NCBI GenBank assembly: GCA_013176395.1
Contig: JABMLP010000013.1
Location: 1,364,001 to 1,428,000 of the forward strand
Length of the DNA stretch: 64,000 nt
Reading direction: 5' to 3'
DNA from: Venturia oleaginea
Taxonomy: Eukaryota; Ascomycota; Dothideomycetes; Venturiales; Venturiaceae
Shown in pieces: positions 1-11,637 of this stretch (its first letter is position 1; each line of letters begins with the position of its first letter). The notes below the pieces were generated by a model. It was not told the origin of the DNA, did no database searches, and saw only the letters and a list, made by a program, of their open reading frames with translations. The translations under genes were made by a program, and so were the position numbers.

Positions 1-555
1 CCATCTCCTTGTACTTGTCCGGTGAATTTCGGAGCATGACACCGGCATCAACATTTGCGGGAGAGGAAACCTCGGCATCGTCTAAGAGGGACAGGACGGA
101 GATCAAGACGGATTCGACACGCCGTGACGGATTCCAACGCTCAGCGGCGGTCTCTCCGGACTGTTCGTCGTCGCCGGGTGGGTGGAGGATCGAGATGCAT
201 AATCGGCCATCGGGGTAGATGTTCGGGTGGTAGAGCGGCCGGAGGAACTTGAAGGCTGCAACACGTCAGACTGTGCAAGTGTGGTAAAAGAAGAGAGCAC
301 AGTTACTTGGAGGCTGGTATGGGTAGTTGCTAGGAAAGGTCATCTTAGCTTTGAAGTATCCGCCGTAGTAAAGTGAGTCGGTGTTTAGGCAGATAAGGGC
401 GACGCTCCACTCGAAGATGTTGTCGTTGACGAGCTGCGAGAAGTCAGTAAATGGCCTTCGGCTGGTAGAAGCCAAGTGAGACTGCTTACCTCGATGTTTG
501 TCCATTTCTCCTTGGATAGTTCGCGGTACTCGTTCATGAGGATGCGTTCGGCCAT
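1..555 (-). CDS. CDC34: Ubiquitin-conjugating enzyme E2, Cdc34/UBE2R type (partial, 3' end outside window)
   Basis: Exons read as 555-490, 433-307 and 255-1; the gene continues beyond position 1. The start MAERILMNEYRELSKEKW is the usual N-terminus of this family. The E2 fold follows with FEWSVAL, YYGGYFKAKM, NYPYQPP and the HPN motif (YHPNIYPDG). The active-site cysteine is in GRLCISILHPP. After it comes the insertion GDDEQSGETAAERW, the acidic loop that marks Cdc34/UBE2R enzymes, and then SPANVDAGV. In this family the enzyme works with SCF ligases to build K48 chains on cell-cycle substrates in nucleus and cytosol. The acidic C-terminal tail that would confirm Cdc34 lies outside the window. 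An in-frame stretch precedes the chosen methionine but has no family resemblance. Confidence 0.88.
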
Positions 556-1105
556 GGCTGCTTGTGCCTCGTCTGCTGGGGAGTGATTTGGCTTGGTGGC
601 AATGTGGAGGCAATGTGGAGTGTGAAGAGTGGCGAGGGAGAGAAGGAGAAGAATGAAGGCAGTCTGGGGCTCTGGGCCACGATCTGTATTCTGTAAAGTG
701 AGGGACGAGGACTCGTAAGGTACCCGGCAGGAGCGATGGAGGGCGGCGGCGGCTAGAGCGAGATCGGCATGATTGTGGATGATGGCAACGGTAACGGTCC
801 AGCTCCGGCTATTGTTTTGTTGGTTCCGTGGTAAGATACAACTGGAGCGTGATACCAAATACACAAGCTAACACAACTGTTGTAAACACCCGTGACCCCT
901 CGAGCCAGGCGGGAGGACGGCCAACGGTGAGCACAATCTAACCATACATGCTCTCTTTCTCCATGACATTGGTACACGCTATCCTAGCAATCATGACTCC
1001 ATCCGCCGGACTCCCCTCGAGCCTGAACGCCTTGCCTGCATCCCAACAAGTGCTGCGAATCCGCATGAAAATCGTACATTCATAACAAACAAACTTTCCC
1101 CACCA
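556..1105. other. Intergenic: CDC34 promoter and rpdA 3' flank
   Basis: No convincing gene. The stretch lies between two genes on the same strand, so it should hold the 3' end of the rpdA transcript and the promoter of CDC34. I see no clear regulatory motif. Confidence 0.6.
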
Positions 1106-3229
1106 CTACTCTTTGTCCACTTCTTTGCCGACTTTCTCGTACACTGCATCAGGCGCTGCACTTGTTGTACCGCTCTGAACTTTGCCATCTTCCACCACCA
1201 CATTGTCACTGCTATCCTTCATATCCACATCTGCATCTGCTGCTGCTTGAGCCGACTGTACTGGCGACCCCATCACCACTTTCTCGTCCTTCAAAGACGG
1301 CGATGGAGCGCTAGGTTTTTCTGTCAAAGTCACGGCTGGTCCAGTGGGAGCAGCCTCGTCGTCTGATGCATCTTTATCTGAAGCGGTGCCTTCGTCAATG
1401 TCCATATCCATTTCCATATCATCTTCGTCCGCTTCATCTGCAGCTTCGTCGGCCGCCTCGTCGGCAGCTGTACTTGAGAGCTGGCCATTGGTAGCCTGTG
1501 TGATGGAAGGAGAGCCTGGAGTGCTGGAGCCCGGGGTTGAGATGCTTTTCGGTGAAAGTGCGGCATCTGCCTTTTCCTCTGCTATTCTCCTATTCTCTTC
1601 TCGGGAGCCTGTGCCTTCGAGGGTGTCGCCATTCGTTCTTGACACGAGTACCGTCTCGCCATCAGAGCCAATGTCAATGTCGTCATCCGCGTTTGGATTC
1701 TTGTGATCCATGATACCAATATTGCGCTGTCTTGAAGCCCCGGGTTGTTTCCTAATACCGTTGGCCTCCTCCATTTCTTCGTCCTCACTCTCGTCGAATT
1801 CATCGTCACGGGTCACACGTGCATCCGCTCGTCTTTGCGTATTCCGTGTGTCCATGTTCACATCTGCGTCCAAATCATCGGCCTCGTCTTCAGCATCGCT
1901 GTCCATGCCGTCCAGGATGGGTTTTCGCGGCACTTCAGTCATCTGTACTGAAGGGGTTCCAGTGTGACGTAGGTTGCTGACGATTTCTTCTGTGATTCTG
2001 TTGAGATATTCCGTGGAGTTGGCATTGTCCATATTCGAGGGTAACACATTCAGTTCGTAGTCAGGGGCAAAATATTCGTAGTAGTCGTTGTAAGGCAATT
2101 GTGGGCCAAGCTCCATGCCAATAAGTGCACCAGTCTCGTAGGCCCAGGTTCTCGCAACGTTGCGCATGGTGTACCCACCGCCTCCAAGCACCAGAGTTGG
2201 TTTCCCGTAAGATTTGACAAATTTTACACAATTTGCATGGCCCTTCATACTGAGGTTAAAACAGCCCAGACGATCACCGGACAAACTGTCTCCACCGCAT
2301 TGGAGCACGATAGCATCAGGTCTGTAGTATTCCATTACTGCTTCAATGACGGGCTCGAAAGCGCTCTTGTAAGTTTTATCGGTGATACCATCACGAAGTG
2401 GGAAATTGACGGAGTTGTATTTGCCGGCTCCAACTCCAATGTCTCGCAATTCGCCGGTACCTGGGAAATACTCTCCATATTTGTGGAAGGAGACGGTCAT
2501 TACGCGATCAGTGGTGTAAAAAGCTTCTTCGACGCCATCGCCGTGATGAACGTCGATGTCAATGTAAAGAACGCGCTTGTGGAAACGTAGGAGCTCGATG
2601 ATTCCGAGTACAATGTCTAGAAGATATAGAAGTTAGTGGATTATCGCGCAGTGTTCGCGATCCGATGCGCCTACCATTGACGTAGCAAAACCCGCTGGCT
2701 TCGCTCTTTTTCGCGTGATGCAGACCACCAGCCCAATTGATGGCAATGTCGCATTTTTCCCTGTTCAGTCGCGCTGCGCCTTCCATGCTGCCACCTGCAC
2801 TGATTCCACAAAACTCGAATAGACCATCAAAGACAGGGCAATCATCTCCCACATTGTATTTCGTCTGTTCTTTCGCGTACCCTTCCATGTTATCCGGCGT
2901 AACTTTTTGCAGGAACTCGACATATTCGTCTGTATGGAACTGTGTCATTTCGTATTTGGTGGCTGGTTTTGCGCGCTGGATCATGGTTATTAGGATGATG
3001 TATAATTGAACCACATGAATGACAGGATACTCACGTAAATTTCCATTTTCTTGTAGCAGCCATAATTCATAATCAAGCTGTGAGCCACTCGTATTCGGTG
3101 CGGCTTCATAGGATGACCAGCAACATATGCGTAGTTGCCCACATCGCTGTCGTAGAAATATGCTACTCTCTGCTTGCTCGACGCTCCGTTTACTGGCCGA
3201 TCGTCCAGCGGCGCGAGGTGATCCTCCAT
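1106..3229 (-). CDS. rpdA: Class I histone deacetylase RpdA/Rpd3 with long acidic C-terminal tail
   Basis: Exons 3229-3035, 2975-2675 and 2616-1106 give 668 residues. The catalytic domain covers about residues 15-400: [20 protein letters not shown], the substrate-channel segment [20 protein letters not shown], the zinc/catalytic segment [17 protein letters not shown], and [13 protein letters not shown] with [19 protein letters not shown]. These match Rpd3 orthologues and carry the expected His and Asp ligands. Rpd3 removes acetyl groups from histone tails as the core of Sin3-type corepressors. Beyond about residue 400 there is a roughly 250-residue acidic, low-complexity tail (repeats of [15 protein letters not shown], then MEMDMDIDE). 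A C-terminal extension is typical of RpdA in filamentous fungi and absent from yeast Rpd3; in Aspergillus part of it is known to be essential. Divergent from RPN11. Confidence 0.96.
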
Positions 3230-3521
3230 GATTGTAACCTATTTTTGAAAGGGGAGATGAGCTAGAATCAGAGATCTTTCGTAGATAAAGCAGGAACGGC
3301 TAGATTTTGACAGTGAAGACAAAGATGGGTGAGGGGGAAAAGAGATGGGTGGAAAGCTATTAGGGTCCGAGTGGAGCTCGTCAATTGCGGCAACGGAACT
3401 TGAACTCGCGTTCCACTCTGCCTTCACATTGCCATTCTGCAACGCTCCATCTCCCATCTTCCATCAACATAGACCTCTTTGCTAAACTCTCACTCAACCA
3501 CCACGCACACGATACACCAGG
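3230..3521. promoter_or_regulatory. Shared divergent promoter rpdA / RPN11
   Basis: Only 292 bp separate the two start codons, so both genes must be driven from this piece. It is C/T-rich on the RPN11 side (about 3470-3520), as is common upstream of fungal starts. No TATA box is evident on either strand. Confidence 0.6.
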
Positions 3522-4697
3522 ATGGATCGACTGAACAGAATGCTCGCCGCGGCGCAGAACATGGGAGGCGTAGGATCAACTGGCAGCGTGAGTTATGTTT
3601 ACGACGTGGACAAGCTCAAATCTAATCATTATCAAGGACACAAACCTCATCGATAACTCAGAAACCGTATACATCTCCTCTCTCGCCCTTCTCAAGATGT
3701 TAAGGCACGGCCGCGCAGGTACAACTTCCCCGGACAAACATTCCTGGCTGGTGGGGAATCGCATTCTAACCCGTATGCTACAGGTGTTCCTATGGAAGTT
3801 ATGGGTCTGATGCTGGGAGAGTTCGTGGATGACTACACAGTACGAGTGGTCGATGTATTCGCTATGCCGCAGAGCGGAACGGGAGTCAGTGTCGAGGCTG
3901 TGGATCCAGTCTTCCAGACGAAAATGATGGATATGCTGAGGCAAACCGGAAGACCAGAGACCGTCGTTGGATGGTATCATTCACATCCGGGTTTCGGTTG
4001 CTGGCTGTCGTCCGTCGATATCAACACGCAACAGTCCTTCGAACAACTCACACCCCGAGCTGTCGCCGTGGTTGTTGACCCTATCCAATCCGTCAAGGGA
4101 AAAGTAGTCATCGATGCATTCCGGTTGATCAACCCTCAGACCCTGATGATGGGCCACGAGCCTCGCCAAACCACGTCGAATCTGGGACATCTCAACAAAC
4201 CTTCTATCCAGGCGCTTATCCACGGCCTCAATAGGCACTATTACAGCATTGGAATCAATTACAGGAAGACGGGGCTGGAAGAAAACATGCTCATGAACCT
4301 TCACAAGCACGTATGGACGGAGGCTTTGGAGATGAATGACTTCAGGACAGAGGGCGTTAAGAACGAGGACAGATTGAAGAAGCTTGTGTCGCTGGCCGAA
4401 GGATACGAGAAGCGTGTGAAGGAAGAATCTGAGCTCTCCAAAGATCAGTTGAAGACGCGCTATGTCGGAAAGATCGACCCCAAGAAGCGTGAGATCGATC
4501 AATTTTGACAATAAAGGATCATGCTAATTTACATGACAGACATCGAAGACATCGGACAGCAACTGCTCGAAGACAATATCGTCTCCGTATCACGACAGAT
4601 GATCGACAAGGAGGCTTCAGTGCCGACTGGCAAGAACCACTTGTCCCAAACGAATGGTCATGCGAACGGAGCCATGGACATTGACGAGGAGCTATAG
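3522..4697 (+). CDS. RPN11: 26S proteasome lid deubiquitinase Rpn11 (PSMD14)
   Basis: Exons 3522-3587, 3637-3718, 3784-4488 and 4540-4697 encode 336 residues, the normal length. It begins [16 protein letters not shown] and continues [20 protein letters not shown], then [20 protein letters not shown]. The JAMM zinc-protease motif is complete: the glutamate in [10 protein letters not shown], then [14 protein letters not shown] with two histidines, serine and aspartate. It removes ubiquitin chains as substrates enter the proteasome and is essential in all eukaryotes tested. The last intron (donor GTGAGA at 4489) replaces a short read-through (REIDQF) with the conserved tail starting [19 protein letters not shown] and ending AMDIDEEL. 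Confidence 0.97.
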
Positions 4698-5182
4698 ATC
4701 TAGATCCGTAATGTACGAGAGCTTAGCATCTTGGGGAGTACTGGTACGGTCATAGATGAAGGGTGGACGGGTATTGCAAGGCGTATGGCGCACAGCTCAC
4801 GTTGATAAACGGAGAACCATTAGCAGATAATTAAATGACCAATCTGTGAAATGAGAGCTCCTAATACACCTTGTGGTGCTATCACGCAGGTCTTTTGACA
4901 TTCTGGCGCGGAACATTCAAATATTCATTGTTATGTATTGAACAGAGCTTGGTTGCTCGAAAGTGGCAGTTCATAATTGGAATTTACGAGGAAAATCCGG
5001 TTTCAACTCAGAAGTGAAATTTAAAGCTCGGTTTTTACATAGTAGTCATCCTATTTAGGCTCCAAGTAAAAATTGCCAAGACATTACCTTAACACATTCA
5101 ATCCACAACTTCCAACCGCAAAGCTCCCCTCCTCCAATCACCCATGACCAAACAAGAAGGACAACGCTCATAAAACACAAGA
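4698..5182. other. Intergenic: RPN11 3' flank and TRS33 promoter
   Basis: AT-rich stretch with no plausible ORF. A C/T-rich tract at about 5100-5150 lies directly upstream of the TRS33 start. Confidence 0.6.
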
Positions 5183-6115
5183 ATGTCTTTTCAATCACCG
5201 AATCCTACCTCCCTGCCGACAGACGACCCCAATGCTCCCGCCGTGGCAGCCGCCTGCTTCGAATTCCTCCTCATAGAACTTGTACCCATGGCCTACCGAA
5301 TTGCGGCTGAAGTTGCGACGAGGGAGGATGAGTGGTTGGCTGGTGTGCACAGGGCAAAGGATGGGTCTGAGGAGAAGACTGAGGGAAAGGTGTTGGAGGG
5401 GAAGGAAAAGGAAGATGAGGAATTGAGACTTAGGAAGAGGGATGAGAAGTTGACGAGGGGTTTTGGGATTGGGGGAATTGGAGGTAGTATTGAGGGTAGG
5501 GAGGATGAGGAGGTTAGGGAGGGCGTGTTTTGGAAGTTAGATGGGTTGGGGTATCGGGTTGGACTTGGGCTAGTTGAGCGGTAGGTTTTGTCTTTCTTCT
5601 GCAGGAAGTCCACCGGATATTAGGAACAGAATGAGAGAGTATGGCATACAAGCTCTATCAACTCTGACCTCTGTTATTTCCATGGAGTTGAATGGATCTA
5701 TGCTGACAGCACGCTACAGATTCTCGCGAGACAAGCCACGATTCCAGGATACCTTGGATGCCATCAAATTCCTCTGCAAGGACTTGTGGCTCATCGTATT
5801 CAAGAAGCAAATCGACAATCTGAAAACAAACCACCGGGGCGTGTACGTTCTCACGGACAACAGATTTACACCCCTTGGCAGGATGAGCCTCGAGAGAGGT
5901 CGTGATGGCATGATGGCACAAGCTCAGCCTGTAAGTTGACTTCATCTCTAGCTACAGATGATACGATTCTGACCTCCATTCAGTTCCTCTACTTCCCAGC
6001 TGGACTCATACGTGGCGCCCTGTTCGCTATGGGTATCAAAGCTACAGTTCAAGCGGAGACTTCGGAACTTCCCGGTGCAACTTTTCAGATTCGAACATCT
6101 GGAGCGAAACCATGA
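5183..6115 (+). CDS. TRS33: TRAPP complex subunit Trs33/TRAPPC6
   Basis: Exons 5183-5580, 5720-5930 and 5984-6115 encode 246 residues. The Bet3/TRAPP fold is visible as FEFLLIELVPMAYRIAAEV, then LDGLGYRVGLGLVERFSRDK (joined across intron 1), FQDTLDAIKFLCKDLW, KQIDNLKTNHRGVYVLTDN and FLYFPAGLIRGALFAMGI with ATVQAE. This subunit belongs to the TRAPP tethering complexes that activate Rab GTPases (Ypt1, Ypt31/32) in ER-Golgi and Golgi traffic. A charged and glycine-rich insert of about 60 residues (residues 50-110) interrupts the fold between its first helix and the GYRVG motif, a loop of variable length in fungi. Intron 1 is 139 bp, the others about 53 bp. Confidence 0.93.
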
Positions 6116-8009
6116 TGTGCAAAAGGGAATGTTTTCAGCGAAGACAACTCATCAGACTAGATTGGCCACAGCACAGCCGGCATGGCGTTTCGATCCACTC
6201 TCCGACCTAGGCAATCACGAAATCACTGTCTTGACAGTAGCAGCATTCTCACATCATTTCTTGGGTCCGAGATTGATACCCACGAATCTGTGGCATTCTG
6301 GAGTCAATAGTTTCAGGATTTGTCACTCTTGCTCTTAAGCTTAAGAGAAATTGGTTTCCTGCTGTCATTGAAATGATAGACTGGGTATGGAGAGGCTTCT
6401 CTCAAAAACACCATTGTCTCGCATCCCTCTTGAGTTTTACATCAGTTGTTCACTCACGAAATCGATCGTCGTCCAAAAGATCAGACCGAAAAGCTCATTT
6501 CGGCAACACTCTCAAGACTGTGTTGGTCCTTTTCAGAAACCCTCCGAATCGTCATCTTGCAGCCCCGAAGCACACCGTTAGTTAGAAGAGATCAACGTGG
6601 TTCAATCAGGGACAAGGGTTGACACCATCACATCATCAGCTTTGCATCAACGTGCATATATAGCCAATATCAACGATGACTGTCTCTCGGTTCGACAACC
6701 TTCCTAGATCTTGAGCCACGAGGAAACCACGAAAGTCCCTGCAGAAGGAAAGGAGGGCAAACCCGTGGAGATGAGATGCTGGAATTCCATCGATCTTGCT
6801 AGGAGTCGGAGGAGCATTTTTTTTCTTCATGATGTATATGGCATTCGGTTCTGCAAACATCAGATTTGCCTTGTAATGTAATACGATGACCAATCCTAGC
6901 CAGATCAACTTGTCTCCCCCGGACAGCTTGGCATGGGCGGAGCAACAAGGCTGGCGAACAGGTGCTAAGGAGACATTAACGAAACCTATACTACTTAACC
7001 AAATTCAGAATTATGAACTCAGCTTCAACCAAGTAAGCCGTGTTACTGCCCAACGTTAGACTCTGTCTCATCTTTGAAAAAAAAAGATCCATTGCCATTG
7101 AGGTGTGTAAGAAGTGACGCATATCCATAGCCCTGCCGTGAGGACGTATGAGCTGTCACTGAGGCTACAGACTGGACAAGTTCTCAGCCAATCAATCCGC
7201 ATTATTTCCTTGAAGGTGGCAGAATTTTTGCCGAAGGCTGCGCCTTGGTTGTGCCAGCTGCATGAACGCTTCCGAGCACTTTAGTAGAGCATTAGAGTAG
7301 CGTCACTCGTTGTTCGATGTGATTTATGACCTGATTTGCCCGTACTGTTCTTCTACTCTCCTACTATTCATACTGACTTAATTTCTATCACCCGAACGGA
7401 ATCCCATTCGACGAGATTTACAAAATTGTATCCTCCTGCTCTCTGCCTCCCTTCAGGCCTTTGCTTGGTCCATTACACTCCCGGACTTTTGGTTTCCCTA
7501 GGTTTCCCTCCACATCTGGCTCTATTCCTGGTGAAAGATTGACAAGAATATACCGAGAATTTTTGGGACTTGATCCCAATTGTAAGAACCGGATGTAGGT
7601 ATATAAATCCCGTCCTTATTTATTGGTTGTTGTGATACATTGAGGTTGTTCTGGCGTGCGATGCGCTTGGGTACGGATAAGACCAGGCAATTTTCATGCG
7701 GTCGAATCACAACTTCTACAACATCCAAGGGACCTACGCTCAAGCCATCAGGTCAGTAAACAATGACTTTGTAGAGCAAACTATGGCAGAAGACAGAACT
7801 GACGAGACGATGTGTCGCAAACAGATACATCCAAAACAAATCAAAGCACACCGCCTCGAGAAAGAACTGCGCAGGAAGCCCACTCTATTCAAAGCAGGGT
7901 CACCATTGTAGCTGGCGCATAACCAACCAACCGCCTCTCATACCACTCGTCATTCGACAAGAGCGCGCAATCGACTCACTCGAGCTAGCTACAGTCAAGA
8001 ATAGCGACA
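6116..8009. other. Gene-poor stretch of 1.9 kb
   Basis: Only short ORFs without recognisable domains or fungal intron structure. The last few hundred bases should contain the HAP5 promoter and 5' leader. I see no repeat, tRNA or ncRNA that I can support. Confidence 0.5.
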
Positions 8010-9241
8010 ATGAATCGCACCTCCCAACAAGCATCTGTGGGCCAGGTCCAGCAATCACACCCACAGCAGCAAGCTGGAGGGCCGCGCAAGTACGATGGAA
8101 TCAATGGAAACCCATCGTACGATCAGGGCGCAGGAGGGCACTATGGTGAGTAAATAGTACAGCTCTTTGCGCGCAGCAAGACTGTTCAAATTGCCATGCT
8201 CCCTAAGTACCCCTCTCTAGAAAGGAATGCGCTGACCATCTGTGCGCCCGCAGGAGCATGCCAGAAAGTACGTTAACCTTCGCGCGAATTCCCACCTTCC
8301 GGACTCCAGGACTTTGGTGGACTCTATTCCTTCCTCCATACTGATACTTTGGACTAGATTGCCTTGGCTGGCGCAGCGCCGTCGCCAGAGGTCTTCACAG
8401 GGACATGGGTGAATGTACGCCTTAGGCCTATCGCCTATCGTACTTCGACGCGTCGAATTGGTCGCTGATTATGCCATAGGTCTCGCAGGGTCTCTCGGGT
8501 CAACCGCAAGAAATCCTCAATGTGTACTGGCAAAACCAGGTCACGCGATTAGAGACGGATGAGCACGACTTTAAGCTCCACCAGCTACCCCTCGCGCGTA
8601 TCAAGAAGGTCATGAAGGCAGACCCAGAAGTCAAGATGATTTCAGCCGAAGCACCGATTCTGTTCGCGAAGGGATGCGATATTTTTATTACAGAACTTAC
8701 AATGCGCGCTTGGATACATGCTGAGGAGAACAAGAGGAGGACACTGCAAAGATCAGATATTGCCTCTGCTTTAGCAAAATCGGATATGGTAAGGAACCAA
8801 TACGGATGTCATTTGGCTCCTCAATTCATTGCCCTGCGAGGTGGATCTAACATGACGGCCTAGTTTGATTTCTTAATCGACATCGTTCCACGAGAGGAGG
8901 CCGCCTCGAACAGGAGGAGTGCCGGACACGCTGCACAGCAATCGTCTGCCGGCGCTCCCCTACCGCAGGGTGCCGCAGTCCAGCAGCTAGGGAACCATCC
9001 GCCACCAGCACAGCAAATGCACCAACAAGATTACGGCATGGACCCGCACATGCAAGGTCAATTCCTTCAACAACAGCCGTTGGCACAAGATCCGTCTGCC
9101 GTTCCTTATCCTCAATACTCGCAGCAACCACAAATGTATCCCCAAGATATGAGTAATATGCAGATGTATGGAGGCTACGGAATGCCTACCCAACAGCACG
9201 GCATGCCGCCTCAGCAACCAGATGTCAATGAAGAGTCGTGA
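8010..9241 (+). CDS. hapE: CCAAT-binding complex subunit Hap5/HapE (NF-YC)
   Basis: Five exons (8010-8145, 8254-8267, 8358-8414, 8480-8788, 8864-9241) encode 297 residues. The histone-fold core is unmistakable: HQLPLARIKKVMKADPEVKM, ISAEAPILFAKGCDIFITEL, RAWIHAEENKRRTLQRSDIA, then SDMFDFLIDIVPREE. The segment VSQGLSGQPQEILNVYWQNQ in front is the fungal extension of the fold. The N- and C-termini are glutamine/proline/methionine-rich. With HapB and HapC this subunit binds CCAAT boxes, and through HapX links them to iron and redox control in fungi. Exon 2 is a 14-base micro-exon (GACQK with its neighbours). All exon phases join without a stop. Confidence 0.96.
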
Positions 9242-10233
9242 AAGCGCATTATCTTTTTATCAGGTCATGGGGAGGGTCATCATGAGACTGGAATATTGGG
9301 ACAGAGAATAAACTCAATTCCATTCATGGTCGGGAGTTTATGGACAAAGGGATGTGTGGCGTTCGGTCGGAAGGGTTAGGACCAGGCTGAAGACATTTCT
9401 CACTCATCGGGCAGTGTCTCGATAAAACAATATATATTATTCCCCCTCATTGGCAGGCTCGTGCCGGTGCCTGCGTTGGTGAGGCTTTGAGGATTCCGAG
9501 ACTTACCGCGTTCATATGATATGCCTACCGTTGGCTTTCTGCTGCCCGAGGCTTGTGATGGTATGACGGCGATGGAAGAGACTTTATAGAAAGAATCCAG
9601 TGTCTCCGAAACATCAGTGCTCATTTTCGTTAGGATACGGTCTCGCGAGACGTACTCAGATGTTTTGTCAGTACGGCTGCACGGTAGAAGCAAGACGAAT
9701 TGTATCAGACAATATCTGCCAAGACGATATTAACGATCTAGCTCTCGGGTCTTTCTGTATTTGTCCTTGAATAATCTCATTGGTGAGTGCTTTACCACGA
9801 TTCACCCCACGACCCAAAATTGTTCCCTTTCGGTGATGGTTCCCCATAATTAGCCGTCGCAGGTGTCTTCCCACAGACAGCGCAAGACACTACTATACCG
9901 ATGATTTTCCGGCAAGCCCGCCGATTGATTTTCCAGGCAACTCTCTCGAGTTGTAAGATACAAAAGCTGTTTTGGTGGAACCCGAAAGTATGGGGAGACC
10001 GGAACCGGGAAAGTGCCACGAAGTTACCCAGCTCCCTGCTCCTTAGCGTTAGAGGGGTACTTAGTTCAGGTGGGGGGGTTGACCTCGAGCCTCGAGATCC
10101 CTCAGACCGCTTCTCAACAACATCAACACCACACAATTTCTCAAACTTTACAAAGACCTGACCTTCACTCCAGAGCTTCAATCCATCTCCAATCCACACT
10201 CAGTCAAGCTTCATCACATTCCCAACCGCAACT
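9242..10233. other. Intergenic: hapE 3' flank and mdh promoter
   Basis: Several ORFs of 60-135 codons exist on the minus strand, but none shows a known domain and they overlap the expected mdh leader. A G-run (10070-10078) and a C/A-rich leader at 10100-10230 precede the mdh start. Confidence 0.5.
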
Positions 10234-11637
10234 ATGGTTAAAGCCGGTACGTTGAGCTCTTCTTCGCGAAGCTATTTCAACAACTAATCATATTCTCCAC
10301 ATGCAGTCGTCGCAGGTGCCTCTGGTGGTATCGGACAGGTAAGATGACCCCGAATAATTTTCTCCAAATTCTTGCTTGAGCTTGTCCGGATTGTCAATTG
10401 GTCTCAGGACTTTGTTGACAATGCCAAATAACACTTCGTCAACGTGTCTCGAACCCTTCGCTAACAACATTATTTATAGCCTCTCTCTTTACTCTGCAAG
10501 AACTCCCAGCTCATTGATGAGCTCGCTCTCTACGATGGTATATACCTCACACTTCTTATTGCTACACGAGAACCACTCTGACCTGGACCAGTCGTCAACA
10601 CACCCGGCGTTGCCACCGATCTGTCGCACATCTCGACTCCAGCGGTACGCATACACTGATGGACACAAACGGGAGGCATATTTACTGAGATATGATTACT
10701 AGGTTGTAACCGGATATTTGCCAAAGGACGATGGCATGAAGCACGCCTTCACTGGGGCTGACATTATCATCATTCCCGCCGGCATTCCTCGTAGGGACAG
10801 TTGAGCCACCACGTAGACCAAGTGCTGATCATTTCTAGGCAAGCCTGGCATGACCCGTGACGACTTATTCAAAATCAACGCTGGAATTGTCCGTGACTTG
10901 GTTAAGGGAGCCGCTGAGTTCGCGCCAAAGGCATACCTTTTGATCATCTCCAACCCAGTCAACTCGACTGTCCCAATCGCCGCTGAGGTGCTTAAGAACG
11001 CCGGTGTCTTTGATCCAAAGAAGCTTTTCGGTGTCACCACCCTTGACGTTGTCCGTGCCGAGACCTTTGTCGCGTCCCTTACCGGAGAGAAGAACCCAGC
11101 CAAGACTGTCATTCCAGTTATTGGTGGTCACTCCGGAGAGACCATTGTTCCACTCTTCTCCCAGGCCAAGCCAGCCGTAAACATCGCACAAGACAAGCTC
11201 GATGCCTTGACCTACCGCGTGCAGTTCGGTGGTGACGAGGTTGTCAAGGCCAAGGACGGTGCTGGATCAGCAACTCTCTCCATGGCATATGCTGGTTTCC
11301 GGTAAGAATTTGCCAAGTATCTTCTTGGGTTAGTCAACATGTTAATTTGCATAGTTTTGCCGAGAAGGTCATCCGCGCCGCAAAGGGAGAGTCTGGCATC
11401 ATCGAGCCAACCTTCGTCTACCTTCCAGGTGTCGAGGGTGGTGCCGAAATCCAGAAGTTGACTGGCTGCGACTTCTTCTCTGTCCCAACTGAGCTTGGCC
11501 CAGAGGGTGTCAAGAAGGTCTTCAACGTCGTTTCCAGTGCGAACGACTATGAGAAGAAGCTTCTCGAGGCCTGCTACAAGGGTCTTACTGGTAACATCGC
11601 AAAGGGTATCGAGTTCATCGTCAGCCCACCAGCTTAG
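10234..11637 (+). CDS. mdh: Malate dehydrogenase, cytosolic type (NAD-dependent)
   Basis: Seven exons (10234-10246, 10307-10338, 10480-10537, 10592-10644, 10703-10790, 10839-11301, 11355-11637) encode 329 residues. Visible landmarks are the NAD loop [11 protein letters not shown] near the N-terminus, [17 protein letters not shown], the mobile-loop arginines in [30 protein letters not shown], and the catalytic histidine in [15 protein letters not shown]. It interconverts malate and oxaloacetate. The protein starts MVKAVVAGAS, directly at the Rossmann fold, with no mitochondrial presequence, and ends SPPA, not a peroxisomal signal; hence the cytosolic call. Exon 1 has only 13 coding bases, and the intron density in the first 600 bp is high. 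Confidence 0.94.

Noticed and set aside
9400..10199. Chain of minus-strand ORFs upstream of mdh (97, 68 and 135 codons)
   Set aside because: No known domain, no consistent splice joins, and overlap with the likely mdh leader.
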